Below are positions 1-8,046 of a stretch of DNA of 20,560 bases, in pieces. The stretch covers positions 1 through 20,560 of the forward strand of contig DIZH01000017.1 of assembly GCA_002429325.1 (NCBI GenBank), given 5' to 3'. Both the position numbers and the translations under genes were made by a program. Positions within the stretch are counted from its first letter, which is position 1, and each line of letters begins with the position of its first letter. The stretch is from Patescibacteria group bacterium UBA6033 (GTDB lineage Bacteria; Patescibacteriota; Minisyncoccia; Phycocordibacterales; Phycocordibacteraceae). Below the pieces are notes generated by a model. That model was given only the letters and a program-made list of their open reading frames with translations, was not told where the DNA came from and ran no database searches.

Positions 1-53
1 GTAGAAAATGACTATGGATTCTCCGATACAAAAAAAATATTTACCCTGACACT

Positions 54-410
54 ATGAAAAAAATAATTCTCGGAACTTTATTTTTTCTCGGCTTTGCATT
101 TCCTTCTTCTACGCATGCGGCAGTTGGAGTGATGTTTGGCGGTCTTGATATCTTCGAGTTCCCCTGTACCTGTTCCCCTGCCATGTTTACTGTGTTCGTG
201 CCGCTTTTCCTTGGTCCTATCCCCGTCGCAGGAGCACTTGCAGTTCCCGATACTCCGACACTGTTCCCATGGTATGAGTTATTCCCGAGCGCATGGGCGC
301 TTGGGTTCTACACACCAGGCGCACAATCCTGCATGATTTATGTCGGCACCGGTTGCGCACCGCTTCCCGTTATCGGTACCATGACGCCCTTTACTGGGAC
401 ATCACTGTAA
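54..410 (+). CDS. Small secreted hypothetical protein, 118 aa
   Basis: I do not recognise a family. The first ~22 residues form a clear Sec signal peptide: a KK n-region, a hydrophobic LGTLFFLGFAF core and a THA-A cleavage site. The mature part is rich in Phe, Pro, Leu and Gly and has four cysteines (a CTC pair, then two near the C-terminus), so disulfides or a small extracellular domain are possible. A TACCCT -10-like hexamer (42-47) ends exactly 6 nt before the ATG and there is no Shine-Dalgarno sequence, which points to leaderless translation. The last 9 nt overlap the 3' end of rsmA on the opposite strand, so the two genes converge tail to tail. Function is unknown; the gene call rests on the signal peptide and promoter spacing. 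Confidence 0.75.
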   Translation: MKKIILGTLFFLGFAFPSSTHAAVGVMFGGLDIFEFPCTCSPAMFTVFVPLFLGPIPVAGALAVPDTPTLFPWYELFPSAWALGFYTPGAQSCMIYVGTGCAPLPVIGTMTPFTGTSL

Positions 411-1154
411 CGAGCGAGCGAGCGCGAGCCACACCTCAACCGAAAGATCTTCAGCACGCGCTTTCTCGGGAATATCACCCGCAGCAAAACCCGCTTCAGT
501 GAGATTCTTCCGCACAAATTTACGCTTATGCGCAAAACCAGCGCGCACTAGGTCAAAGAAATTCTGCTCTTCTTCACGATTGCTGAAATTTTTGCGTGAA
601 ATATCAGAAATGGTGAGCACTGCCGAATCGACATTCGGAGCCGGTAGAAATGCTCCGCGAGGAACCGTGAACTCGTAGTGTGGAGTTCCATACGCCTTTA
701 CCGAGAGCGAGAGGATGCTTTCTTTTTTCGAACGTGCAATGCGCTCAGCGACTTCTTTCTGCACAAGGAGCGTCATCGAGCGCGGCTGACGCTCGGACTC
801 GAGGAACATTCTGAATATCTCGCCGGTAAGGTAATACGGAATGTTGGCAACCAGTGCATATCCATCTGGGAGCGAAGTGATATCGAATGTGCGTATGTCG
901 CCATGAGTAAGCATAAGCCGTCCATCTGCTATCTCGCTCGCAAAATCGTCCTGCAATTTTTTAAAAAGTTCTTCATCTGCCTCCACAGCGATGACCTGCT
1001 TTGCTACTTTCAGCAATTCTTTGGTGAGCATGCCGGTGCCCGGACCTATCTCAAATACGACGCCTTCGCTCGTAAGCGGTGCTACACGTGCGATGCGCTC
1101 CGCAATGCGCGCATGCATTAAGAAATTCTGCCCAAGGCTCTGTTTAGCACGCAT
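402..1154 (-). CDS. rsmA: 16S rRNA dimethyladenosine transferase RsmA (KsgA)
   Basis: SAM-dependent methylase that dimethylates two adjacent adenines in the 3'-terminal hairpin of 16S rRNA during small-subunit maturation. The 250-aa product begins with the family hallmark KQSLGQNFL, has the SAM-binding motif FEIGPGTGMLT and the catalytic NIPYYL motif (N-[IL]-P-[YF] type). It is slightly shorter than the usual 260-275 aa. A longer open frame runs to 1229, but the ATG at 1154 fits family N-termini and has TACAAT exactly 6 nt upstream. The C-terminus overlaps the tail of the convergent secreted protein. The promoter overlaps that of the divergent gene at 1180. Stop is TGA, showing that UGA terminates in this genome. 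Confidence 0.96.
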   Translation of the reverse strand: MRAKQSLGQNFLMHARIAERIARVAPLTSEGVVFEIGPGTGMLTKELLKVAKQVIAVEADEELFKKLQDDFASEIADGRLMLTHGDIRTFDITSLPDGYALVANIPYYLTGEIFRMFLESERQPRSMTLLVQKEVAERIARSKKESILSLSVKAYGTPHYEFTVPRGAFLPAPNVDSAVLTISDISRKNFSNREEEQNFFDLVRAGFAHKRKFVRKNLTEAGFAAGDIPEKARAEDLSVEVWLALARSLQ

Positions 1155-1160
1155 AAGACT

Positions 1161-1170
1161 ATTGTATACT
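1161..1170. promoter_or_regulatory. Shared divergent -10 region
   Basis: The GTATAC palindrome supplies TACAAT on the minus strand (6 nt before the rsmA ATG) and TATACT on the plus strand (9 nt before the 97-aa ORF). Only 25 nt separate the two start codons, so both transcripts must have essentially no leader, and polymerase should be able to occupy only one direction at a time. No good -35 is visible on either strand. Confidence 0.6.
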
Positions 1171-1179
1171 TTCCACCAT

Positions 1180-1473
1180 ATGAGCGATATACGACTTACG
1201 CCGCACAACTTCGACACCCACTTCCGCAATACCTTACGCTACAAGCACGGATTTGAGCACGCCGATCTTGAGAGGGCGAAAAGCATTATGGGTGATGTTA
1301 TAGGGCATGTTGAACATAAATTCGACACGAAACTCGGTATGAAAGCTGAACACTTCGACGCCGCCTTAGAATTTTTAAATAAGGAACACAAAGATTGGAA
1401 AGCTTTACCGGACTACAAACGAGCACATATAGAGAGTGCACTTCGAGAGCATTTTGGTATCGAAGAGGCATAG
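1180..1473 (+). CDS. Hypothetical protein, 97 aa
   Basis: No family recognised. The product is soluble, charged and predicted helical, with many His, Lys and Glu residues and no signal peptide or membrane segment. It starts MSDIRLTPHNFDTHFRN and ends in a helix-like HIESALREHFGIEEA. The frame is open further upstream to 991, but that part is antisense to rsmA. The ATG at 1180 is chosen because TATACT (1165-1170) lies just before it. The gene ends 17 nt before the 3' end of the convergent helicase gene. The small size and alternating hydrophobic spacing suggest a compact helical bundle; nothing shows a function. Confidence 0.72.
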   Translation: MSDIRLTPHNFDTHFRNTLRYKHGFEHADLERAKSIMGDVIGHVEHKFDTKLGMKAEHFDAALEFLNKEHKDWKALPDYKRAHIESALREHFGIEEA

Positions 1474-1490
1474 CGAGCAGAAAAAGCGAA

Positions 1491-3458
1491 TCATTTTATT
1501 ATCCAATCATCATCCAAAAGCGACCGCGCTCGGTCGCGGGCTGAGATCACAGGCTCCTGTTTGCCATATTCACCATAGTCCACGAGCGACTCGTCGATAT
1601 CTGCGAGGAATGATGATGGCTCGGCACACGAATCAGTACCGTAGATCTTACGCACGCGCGCAAGTGTCAGATACAGTCGAGTCTTCGCGCGCGTCATCGC
1701 AACATAGAACAGTCGGCGTTCCTCCTCTTCGTCCCTATCTCCGCCAGCTGGCGGACTCTCTCCCATGCCCTGATGCGGAAATAGTCCTTCCTCCATACCG
1801 CTCACGAAGACCGTATCGAACTCGAGCCCTTTTGCAGCATGTACGGTCATGAGCGTCACACCGGTTTTCTCTCCCTGATCGAGCTCATCCTGGTCGCTCG
1901 CAAGCGCTGCCTCCGCAAGAAACAGTGCGATACCTTCTTTTCCGGGAACATGATCATATCGAGCAGCCACCGATGCGAGCTCTTCGATATTCTCAAATCG
2001 CTCTTTATCTTCGGCGCTTCCCTCTTCTGCTAGTGCGCGACGCATACCACTCTTCTCGATGACAACCTTCACGAACTCTGAGGGAGTCGCCGTATCTGAA
2101 ACTACAGAAAGCTCCTCAATGATCTGCTCAAACGTCTCCACTTTCGCAAGATCACCAGCGCGTAGCGCGGCGCGCTGTCCCGCTGCGAGTTTTCCAAGTG
2201 TGACCGCACCAATGCCGCGCGGCGGCGCAGCCGCCGCGCGTATTTTATCTACCTCGCGTGAGGGGTCCATCGCGAGTCGCATCCAGGCGAGTGCATCTTT
2301 CACTTCCTTGCGTCCGAAGAACCGTGTCCCGAGAAGTTTATACGGCACGCCAGCACGCAGCAGTCCTTCTTCGAGCGCGCGGGATTGGAAGTTGGTGCGG
2401 AACAATATGGCGATATCTTCTGGACGTGAACCGTTCTTCATCAATTCGCGGATGGTGAGCGCAATCCATCGTGCTTCGTCTTCAGCACTGCTCGCGATAT
2501 GTATGACAATTGGCTCGCCGCTTCCCTGCTCTGTTGTGGAATACTTCTCTTTGCGGTTTTTATTCTTTGCGATGACCGCATTGGCTGCGTCGACCAGATT
2601 CTTCGTCGAGCGGTAGTTCCGTTCGAGAATAATCGTCTCTGCCTCAGGATACGTCTTGTCGAACTCAAGCAGGTTTTCAATCGTCGCGCCGCGCCACGTG
2701 TAAATCGTCTGATCAATATCGCCGACCACGAAGAGGTTCTTATGCTGTGCGGCGAGCATATTCGTCAGCCGCCCCTGGAGCGCATTTGTGTCTTGATACT
2801 CGTCAATGTGGATATAGCGCCATCGCGATTGTGCCTCCTTGCGTATATCCGCATGCTCTTCGAGCAAGCGCACCGGAAGCGCCAAGAGGTCATCGAAGTC
2901 GAGCGCCTTCTCTTCTTTCAACGTTTTCTCGTAGCGCAGCCATGCTTCTGCGGCAATACGTCCGCCGAAACTTGAACGGCTATTCTTCTCATAGAATTCA
3001 TTCGCGCGCATTCCTTCCCCTTTCGCGCGCGAGATGCGGCCGAGCACAGCGCGCGGCGAGAGTTCTTTGACCGAGACATCGAGCGCTTTGAGCGCTGCCC
3101 CTATCGCCTTCTCTGAGTCATCACGATCATAGACACTGAAAAACCGCGGTATGCCGATAGTCGAACCATACTTTTCGAGGAGCTCACGACCAAGACCATG
3201 GAACGTCGCGATGAAAGGGACCGAGGTGTCGTCACCGAGCATCGTCCGCACACGTTCCCGCATCTCGCGCGCTGCTTTGTTGGTGAAGGTGACCGCGAGT
3301 ATCTCCTCGGCTCGGACGCCTTCGCGTATCAGGTGGTAGACGCGCGTCGCAAGGACACGTGTTTTCCCGCTTCCCGCGCCAGCTAGGACTGAAATAGGTC
3401 CTTGCGTAGCAAGGACCGCACGCTTCTGTGCATCATTTAGCCCATCGAGGTAGTTCAC
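1491..3458 (-). CDS. UvrD/PcrA-type superfamily I DNA helicase
   Basis: ATP-dependent 3'-5' DNA helicase of the UvrD/PcrA/Rep group, acting in repair, replication restart and removal of recombinase from DNA. The 655 residues show LNDAQKRAV (Q-motif region), Walker A AGAGSGKT, motif Ia TFTNKAAREMRER, motif II DEYQDTN, motif III GDIDQTIYTWRGA, motif IV LERNYRS, motif V VTLMTVHAAKGLEFDTVFV and motif VI ERRLFYVAMTRAK. It is shorter than typical PcrA (about 720-750 aa) and seems to lack the long C-terminal tail. The start is GTG at 3458, with TATATT exactly 6 nt upstream and no SD. UvrD, PcrA and Rep cannot be told apart from sequence alone here. Stop is TGA. Confidence 0.95.
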   Translation of the reverse strand: MNYLDGLNDAQKRAVLATQGPISVLAGAGSGKTRVLATRVYHLIREGVRAEEILAVTFTNKAAREMRERVRTMLGDDTSVPFIATFHGLGRELLEKYGSTIGIPRFFSVYDRDDSEKAIGAALKALDVSVKELSPRAVLGRISRAKGEGMRANEFYEKNSRSSFGGRIAAEAWLRYEKTLKEEKALDFDDLLALPVRLLEEHADIRKEAQSRWRYIHIDEYQDTNALQGRLTNMLAAQHKNLFVVGDIDQTIYTWRGATIENLLEFDKTYPEAETIILERNYRSTKNLVDAANAVIAKNKNRKEKYSTTEQGSGEPIVIHIASSAEDEARWIALTIRELMKNGSRPEDIAILFRTNFQSRALEEGLLRAGVPYKLLGTRFFGRKEVKDALAWMRLAMDPSREVDKIRAAAAPPRGIGAVTLGKLAAGQRAALRAGDLAKVETFEQIIEELSVVSDTATPSEFVKVVIEKSGMRRALAEEGSAEDKERFENIEELASVAARYDHVPGKEGIALFLAEAALASDQDELDQGEKTGVTLMTVHAAKGLEFDTVFVSGMEEGLFPHQGMGESPPAGGDRDEEEERRLFYVAMTRAKTRLYLTLARVRKIYGTDSCAEPSSFLADIDESLVDYGEYGKQEPVISARDRARSLLDDDWIIK

Positions 3459-3508
3459 CTATCGAATATAGCGCACAAAGCGCTTTCCACAGGCATAAAT
3501 GCCCCTTA

Positions 3509-3536
3509 TTGACTCACAGGCTCACTCGGCTATACT
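3509..3536 (+). promoter_or_regulatory. Sigma70-like promoter upstream of the M23 peptidase
   Basis: TTGACT (3509-3514), a 16-nt spacer and TATACT (3531-3536) predict a start near 3543. Unlike most promoters here it is not followed by a start codon at 6 nt; a hairpin with a T-run follows at once. Confidence 0.6.
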
Positions 3537-3565
3537 GAATTTACGACCGTACGGCTGCATTCAAG

Positions 3566-3600
3566 AAATGGCTTATTTACACGGTATTTAAGCCATTTTT
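3566..3600 (+). terminator. Leader hairpin with T-run (attenuator or small-RNA terminator)
   Basis: AAATGGCTTA (3566-3575) pairs perfectly with TAAGCCATTT (3589-3598), and the 3' arm merges into five Ts. It lies about 25-55 nt after the predicted start site of the 3509-3536 promoter, so it would yield a ~60-nt RNA or act as an attenuator for the peptidase gene. A 7-codon ATG frame (3568-3591) lies inside the hairpin, in frame with the peptidase but closed by TAA. Confidence 0.6.
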
Positions 3601-3636
3601 GTATTCGAAAGACCCCCCGATCTACCCCGTTTTCAC

Positions 3637-4713
3637 ATTAAATCCACTACAACACTTTTCCTAACAGGACTCGTTTTTATTGCCTCAACGGTAGCTCTTC
3701 TACCGAATCGCGCGAACGCGTTTTGGTTTTTCCCAATATATGCAGATGCAGCGGGCATTGGCTCCGCGCCAGACGCTTCTACTCCTCTTCTTAAGGCAGC
3801 TACGAATGTTGACCCAAACCCGGATAAAGGTCTCGGCGCGAGTATCCAGATGAGCGATAACGCCATGCTTGCGTATAGCGGTCCTTCAGGCACGACCGCA
3901 GATATCGCAAATGCGACTCCTCCTGATCGCATTTCTGTCTACGTCGTACGCCCAGGCGATACGCTTTCCGAGATTGCATCTATGTTCGGAGTTTCCGTAA
4001 ACACCATTATTTGGGCGAACAACCTGAGCGGCGGAGTAGCACATCCTGGTGACACTCTTATTATCCTACCTATATCCGGAGTCAAACGCACAATAATTAA
4101 AGGGGACACTCTTGCCTCCATTGCAAAGAAGTACGGCGCAGACACGACAGAAATAGCTCAGTTTAACGGCTTCGATTCTCAATCCCCACTCGTCATCGGC
4201 TCAACAATTATTATCCCTGGTGCTGAAGTGAATCCAGTCTCCGGCTCTACGAAAGCCGTCGCAACAGGAACAACGAAGAAGTTTAGCAAGACTCACGAGC
4301 CCTATCTCGGCGGCAGCGGCTCAGATCAGCCTGGCTATTACAGCTCTCCGGTCCCAGGCGCTCGCATCACACAGGGCGTCCATGGATGGAATGCCGTCGA
4401 CTTCGGTGCAGCACGCGGCACCCCTATTCATGCAGCAGCTGATGGCACGGTTATTATTGCTCGCAATAATGGCGGGTGGAACGGCGGCTATGGCAATTAT
4501 GTCGTCGTCACTCACGACAACGGTACGCAGACGCTCTATGCTCATATGACAAGCAGCATCGTTTCTCCGGGACAATCAGTATCAGATGGACAGGTCATCG
4601 GATATGTCGGATCGACTGGTATGTCGACAGGTGCACACCTCCATTTCGAAGTGCGCGGTGCAGCAAATCCGTTCCACAACTGCACTGTCGGGAGTGTGTG
4701 TTCTCCTGAATAA
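3637..4713 (+). CDS. Secreted LysM-LysM-M23 peptidoglycan endopeptidase
   Basis: Predicted extracytoplasmic peptidoglycan hydrolase that cuts peptide cross-links. Translating upstream of the first ATG (3850) in the same frame gives a textbook signal peptide, KSTTTLFLTGLVFIASTV followed by ALLPNRANA, so the protein must begin near 3637. Two LysM domains follow (VYVVRPGDTLSEIASMFGVS and a second with IIKGDTLASIAKKYGAD). The C-terminal M23 domain has the zinc and catalytic signatures HGWNAVDFG, LYAHM and HLHFEVRG, so it appears active. No ATG, GTG or TTG exists between the in-frame TAA at 3589 and 3850; ATT at 3637 (or 3595) is the best guess. An ATG-only call would give 3850-4713 and lose the signal peptide. 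It is followed by a structured repeat. Confidence 0.88.
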   Translation: MKSTTTLFLTGLVFIASTVALLPNRANAFWFFPIYADAAGIGSAPDASTPLLKAATNVDPNPDKGLGASIQMSDNAMLAYSGPSGTTADIANATPPDRISVYVVRPGDTLSEIASMFGVSVNTIIWANNLSGGVAHPGDTLIILPISGVKRTIIKGDTLASIAKKYGADTTEIAQFNGFDSQSPLVIGSTIIIPGAEVNPVSGSTKAVATGTTKKFSKTHEPYLGGSGSDQPGYYSSPVPGARITQGVHGWNAVDFGAARGTPIHAAADGTVIIARNNGGWNGGYGNYVVVTHDNGTQTLYAHMTSSIVSPGQSVSDGQVIGYVGSTGMSTGAHLHFEVRGAANPFHNCTVGSVCSPE

Positions 4714-4762
4714 CCTTTCGAAAGAAGAATAACGGCGTCAAAGGAGTCGCTGTTCTTCTATT

Positions 4763-4880
4763 ACCAAGCGAGTCGAGTGACAAAGAACATTTGCATGCAT
4801 TTGTTCGAGGCAAGCGCAGGGCGACCAGATTTTTCAAGACCGTACTCGGGCTTAGAAAAACGGAAGTACTCCTGTGGTGA
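4763..4880 (+). repeat. Structured intergenic repeat, copy 1 (both modules)
   Basis: The convergent gap between the M23 and comM-like genes holds two adjacent modules that recur elsewhere in the window. Module 1 (4763-4821) starts ACCAAGCGAGTCGAG, encloses a GCATGC-centred imperfect hairpin and ends CGCAGGG; its relative is at 17631-17692. Module 2 (4821-4880) starts GCGACCA and contains a hairpin TTTTTC-AAG-CCG / CGG-CTT-GAAAAA around a TACT loop; its relative is at 12354-12412. An imperfect hairpin (about 4724-4760) precedes module 1. The strand is arbitrary. Confidence 0.65.
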
Positions 4881-4900
4881 GGAATCTCAGCTTTGTGAAC

Positions 4901-6481
4901 TTATTCAAATCCAAATAAACCTCGAGGCCGATACTGCAGTGCTTCATGCACGAATGCGGGAGTGACTTCATCAGCGCCAGCCAAATCTGCGATAGTGCGT
5001 GCCACGCGCATGGTGCGATGATAGCTCCGCGGCGAGAGATTCATGCGCGCAGCAGCGGCCGTTAATGCTTCTTTTGCAGCAGAACTGAAACCGCTCTTTT
5101 CATCGAGTTCGCGGCCAGTGAGCGCCGCATTGGTGGCTCCTGATTTGCCAGTGCGTTTCGCGGAGCGGGTACGCGCCGCGACAACGCGTGCGCGCACCTG
5201 CTCTGATGATTCTCCACTTGCAAGCTTCGCAAGCGTGTCATGCGGGACAAGCGGTACTTCAATCCAGAGGTCGAGACGGTCGACGATAGGGCGTGAAATA
5301 CGGCGCGATTGTTTTGCGGCGGCGAGAAACGCTGCGCGACTATCATTCGAAAGTGTGTTTGCAGGATTCATCGCGGCGACAATCATGCAATCAGCCGGAA
5401 AGGTGACGGTCGCCCGCGCCCGCGATACGGTGACGACACGGTCTTCAAGTGGCTGGCGCAATGCTTCAAGCACGCGAGATTCAAACTCTGGGAACTCATC
5501 TAAGAAAAGCACGCCTTTGTGCGCGAGCGTGACCTCGCCTGCTTTTGGAAATGCCCCGCCGCCTACTATGGCAACATGCGACACCGAATGGTGCGGCGCA
5601 CGAAACGGCGGCCAGTACACCGCTTCGCCATCAGTCAGCAATCCGGCAGTCGAATGAATGGCAGTTACCTCAAGCATCTCATCGTCGGTCAGGGGTGGAA
5701 GAATACCCGTAAGCGCACGAGCAAGCATTGTCTTGCCGGTACCGGGCGGACCATAAAAAACTATGTTGTGCCGGCCGGAAGCAGCGATCTCGAGCGCGCG
5801 TTTCGCGCTCTCCTGCCCTTTCACTTCGGCAAGGTCGATTGATAGTGGTTGTACACTCAAGCGACGGTCGCGAATGAGACGCGGAAGACGCTTCTCTCCT
5901 TTCAGGTGCTGCAAAAGTTCTGCGAGCGATGCAGGCGCATAAATGGCAACGCCTTCGGCCAACAGAGCTTCACGTGCATTGCCTGGTGGTACGAAAATTT
6001 TCTTGATGCCTCGCCGTTTCGCAGCAAGGACCTGCGGCAGCACCCCGCGCACACTCCGCAATCCTCCATCGAGCGCTAGCTCCCCTATGAGAAGAGTCTC
6101 TTCAGCAAAAGGAGCGACTTCTCCTGCCGCGATGAGATACGCGAGCGCAAGAGCGAGGTCGTAATGCGAACCTTCCTTCTTCAGGTCTGCCGGAGACAAT
6201 GAGAGAACGATGCGTTTGTTCTGCTGCTTCGGCGGTTTATAGCCGGAATGGCGTATCGCAGCACTCACGCGGTCGCGCGCTTCTTCGACTGCTTTATCAG
6301 CGAGACCAACGACTGCAAAATTATGCAGTCCGCGCGTCAGATCAGCTTCAACAATGATAATCTCTGCGCCTGAACCAACCGGCTGTGCCGCCAGCGCTTT
6401 AGCGTACCCCTGTTTGAGCGCAGTAGCAGACGTCGTTTTCTGTGGGCGAACCGCGCTCGGTTTCGGCTTCACCACAGTCAT
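4901..6481 (-). CDS. comM: ComM/YifB-type Mg-chelatase-like AAA+ ATPase
   Basis: Family of hexameric AAA+ proteins; in naturally competent bacteria ComM drives branch migration during integration of imported DNA. The 526-aa product has the ChlI-type N-terminal domain (VGLADKAVEEARDRV, IVLSLSPADLKKEGSHYDL), then Walker A YGPPGTGKTM, Walker B GVLFLDEFPEF, sensor-like AAMNPAN and the C-terminal Mg_chelatase_C helices (SPRSYHRTMRVARTIADL). The usual zinc-finger cysteines between sensor 1 and the C-terminal part are absent: the sequence runs straight from AAMNPANTLSNDSRAAF on to RISRPIVDRLDLWIEV. It begins 5 nt after the DksA-like stop codon without an SD, so it is probably co-transcribed with that gene. 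Confidence 0.93.
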   Translation of the reverse strand: MTVVKPKPSAVRPQKTTSATALKQGYAKALAAQPVGSGAEIIIVEADLTRGLHNFAVVGLADKAVEEARDRVSAAIRHSGYKPPKQQNKRIVLSLSPADLKKEGSHYDLALALAYLIAAGEVAPFAEETLLIGELALDGGLRSVRGVLPQVLAAKRRGIKKIFVPPGNAREALLAEGVAIYAPASLAELLQHLKGEKRLPRLIRDRRLSVQPLSIDLAEVKGQESAKRALEIAASGRHNIVFYGPPGTGKTMLARALTGILPPLTDDEMLEVTAIHSTAGLLTDGEAVYWPPFRAPHHSVSHVAIVGGGAFPKAGEVTLAHKGVLFLDEFPEFESRVLEALRQPLEDRVVTVSRARATVTFPADCMIVAAMNPANTLSNDSRAAFLAAAKQSRRISRPIVDRLDLWIEVPLVPHDTLAKLASGESSEQVRARVVAARTRSAKRTGKSGATNAALTGRELDEKSGFSSAAKEALTAAAARMNLSPRSYHRTMRVARTIADLAGADEVTPAFVHEALQYRPRGLFGFE

Positions 6482-6486
6482 GACGT

Positions 6487-6834
6487 TTACTTATGGGCGA
6501 TGCACGTCGTCGCCGCAGGATCAGCCGCGAGCCGATCTTCTTCTATGACTGCTTCGCATACCTCACACTTCCCATAGGTGCCCCTCTCTATTGATCGAAG
6601 CGCTTCGAGCACGGTATCGTAGCGCGCTTCAAGGTCAGCGAAGATAGCTGAAGTAGTGTCGCGACTTACGACGACGTCTGCTTGGTCCGCTAGGTCGGCT
6701 TCGATTCCAATCTCTGTCGGTACTGCCTCCCAGTCGTCAGGTACTCCTAGATTCCTACGGCCGATGTCGCCCATCTCAGACTCGAGTTTCTTTTTCTCTT
6801 CTTCCAATTTCTGCTTGAAGCGTGCGGTATCCAT
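6487..6834 (-). CDS. DksA/TraR-family zinc-finger regulator
   Basis: Small RNA-polymerase-binding regulator family: coiled coil plus zinc finger acting in the secondary channel. The 115 residues show an N-terminal charged coiled coil (RFKQKLEEEKKKLESEM), a second helix (AIFADLEARYDTVLEALRSIE) and the signature GTYGKCEVC. The finger is C90-x2-C93 ... C111-x2-H114, i.e. C3H instead of the usual C4, ending two residues after the last ligand. The frame is open to 6939, but that extension runs into the upstream membrane-protein gene; the ATG at 6834 has TATCAT exactly 6 nt upstream. It lies 17 nt after the upstream gene, with its promoter in that gene's last codons, and 5 nt before comM. Confidence 0.88.
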   Translation of the reverse strand: MDTARFKQKLEEEKKKLESEMGDIGRRNLGVPDDWEAVPTEIGIEADLADQADVVVSRDTTSAIFADLEARYDTVLEALRSIERGTYGKCEVCEAVIEEDRLAADPAATTCIAHK

Positions 6835-6851
6835 ACAATGATGATAACAGA

Positions 6852-7985
6852 CTATTGCGCGCGCGACGTTGCAAGGCGATCGAGTACTTCCGCAAATGCC
6901 GCTGGGTCGCGTGCGATGATCATCGTCTGTTGATTCCAATAACCATAGACGAGAACGCTCCGACCAAGAGCATCGCGATATATACGAACGTCATGATTAC
7001 CGACGGTCTCATCGCGGAATCCTACTTTGGATGTGCTCATCGGAGTAGCCTGTTTCGGTGTTGTGCTGGCTGTGGATGATGCAGTTGTAACAGGAGCTGG
7101 ATACAGAGGAAAGAGCGCTTTGAGATCCTGCTGCATAGAAGGTTCCCATGCGAGCATGCCGGAGAATGTAGCGCTATAGAGATCGACCGAGAGGATAAAG
7201 AAAGGGCTCTGCACTCCATTCGCGTTCACGACGCCTGCCATATTCCCTGTCGCGCGTATATTACGCGTCACGATGCCCGGCACGGGCACATTGAGTAGTA
7301 GGAGCACATTCGTTGAGGACTCTCCGACGAGAGCGAGCTGTCGCACCGTATTCAGCGAAAGAGGCTTTGTCACTGATTGAGCAATAGCCTGGATGAGCGC
7401 ATTTCCCGAGCCTGAAACCGAATCAGTACTATCGACAAATATTGGTGCGACGGATGCAGGCCCAACGATGACCGGAGTGGCCGCCGTGAGATATCGCGAG
7501 TACGCGACATAGACGCCGCCACTGCCCACTAAGAGAAGCAAGACTCCCGCAGCGATATACCAATAATTGTGGTTGCTCTGTTCAGATGTTTCTGATGGCG
7601 CGATGTCCTCGTGAGGATGAGCGTCCTGCTCGGCAGCAAGCACCGTTGCGGTAGACGCGTGTGTGTCGCTCAGTCGCTGTCTAAAATCGTCTGAATACGT
7701 TTTAAGAGGAGTAGCTTCTGGTTCTTTCGGAACAGGCGCGGGCTCAGGTTCGGGTTCGGGAATTGGCTCTGCAACCGGAGATAGCGGAGTTTGTGGAATT
7801 TCCGAGACAGGCGAAGCTTCGATAAGTCTCTCTTCCGGCTTGGGTGCTGATTTAAGAGGAGATAACCCCGGCGTGCCGCCTCTCTGGAATACATCGACGT
7901 CGCCCGCAAACGTACGGATATACCTCTCCGGTTGCTGTCCACCGAACGATGAGTCTGGCACTTGAGGTACAACGTCTTGGTCCAT
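6852..7985 (-). CDS. Single-pass membrane protein of unknown function, 377 aa
   Basis: No family recognised. The N-terminal ~150 residues are polar and probably disordered, with a Pro/Glu-rich stretch (PIPEPEPEPAPVPKEPEA). One transmembrane segment follows, about residues 143-166 (YWYIAAGVLLLLVGSGGVYV). The C-terminal ~210 residues are likely extracytoplasmic, with a folded mixed domain (VLLLLNVPVPGIVTRNIRAT; DVRIYRDALGRSVLVYGYW). The missing signal peptide together with an internal anchor predicts N-in topology. TACTAT lies 9 nt before the ATG. It is upstream of, and in line with, the DksA-like and comM genes. The layout resembles Parcubacterial proteins with cytoplasmic Pro-rich tails, but that is impression, not proof. 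Confidence 0.8.
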   Translation of the reverse strand: MDQDVVPQVPDSSFGGQQPERYIRTFAGDVDVFQRGGTPGLSPLKSAPKPEERLIEASPVSEIPQTPLSPVAEPIPEPEPEPAPVPKEPEATPLKTYSDDFRQRLSDTHASTATVLAAEQDAHPHEDIAPSETSEQSNHNYWYIAAGVLLLLVGSGGVYVAYSRYLTAATPVIVGPASVAPIFVDSTDSVSGSGNALIQAIAQSVTKPLSLNTVRQLALVGESSTNVLLLLNVPVPGIVTRNIRATGNMAGVVNANGVQSPFFILSVDLYSATFSGMLAWEPSMQQDLKALFPLYPAPVTTASSTASTTPKQATPMSTSKVGFRDETVGNHDVRIYRDALGRSVLVYGYWNQQTMIIARDPAAFAEVLDRLATSRAQ

Positions 7986-8046
7986 TCACTACCTATAGTA
8001 GCGTATTCTCCCCTCTCGCATAGAGGTTTATCCCTAAAAATGCGTA

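Noticed and set aside
2690..3362. Other CACGTG hexamers in the helicase gene (about 2696 and 3355)
   Set aside because: Flanks do not fit the parS consensus; likely chance in coding DNA.
3543..3641. Frame starting with ACG exactly 6 nt after TATACT upstream of the M23 gene
   Set aside because: It gives a 32-residue peptide without features in the wrong frame; a hairpin leader is a better explanation.
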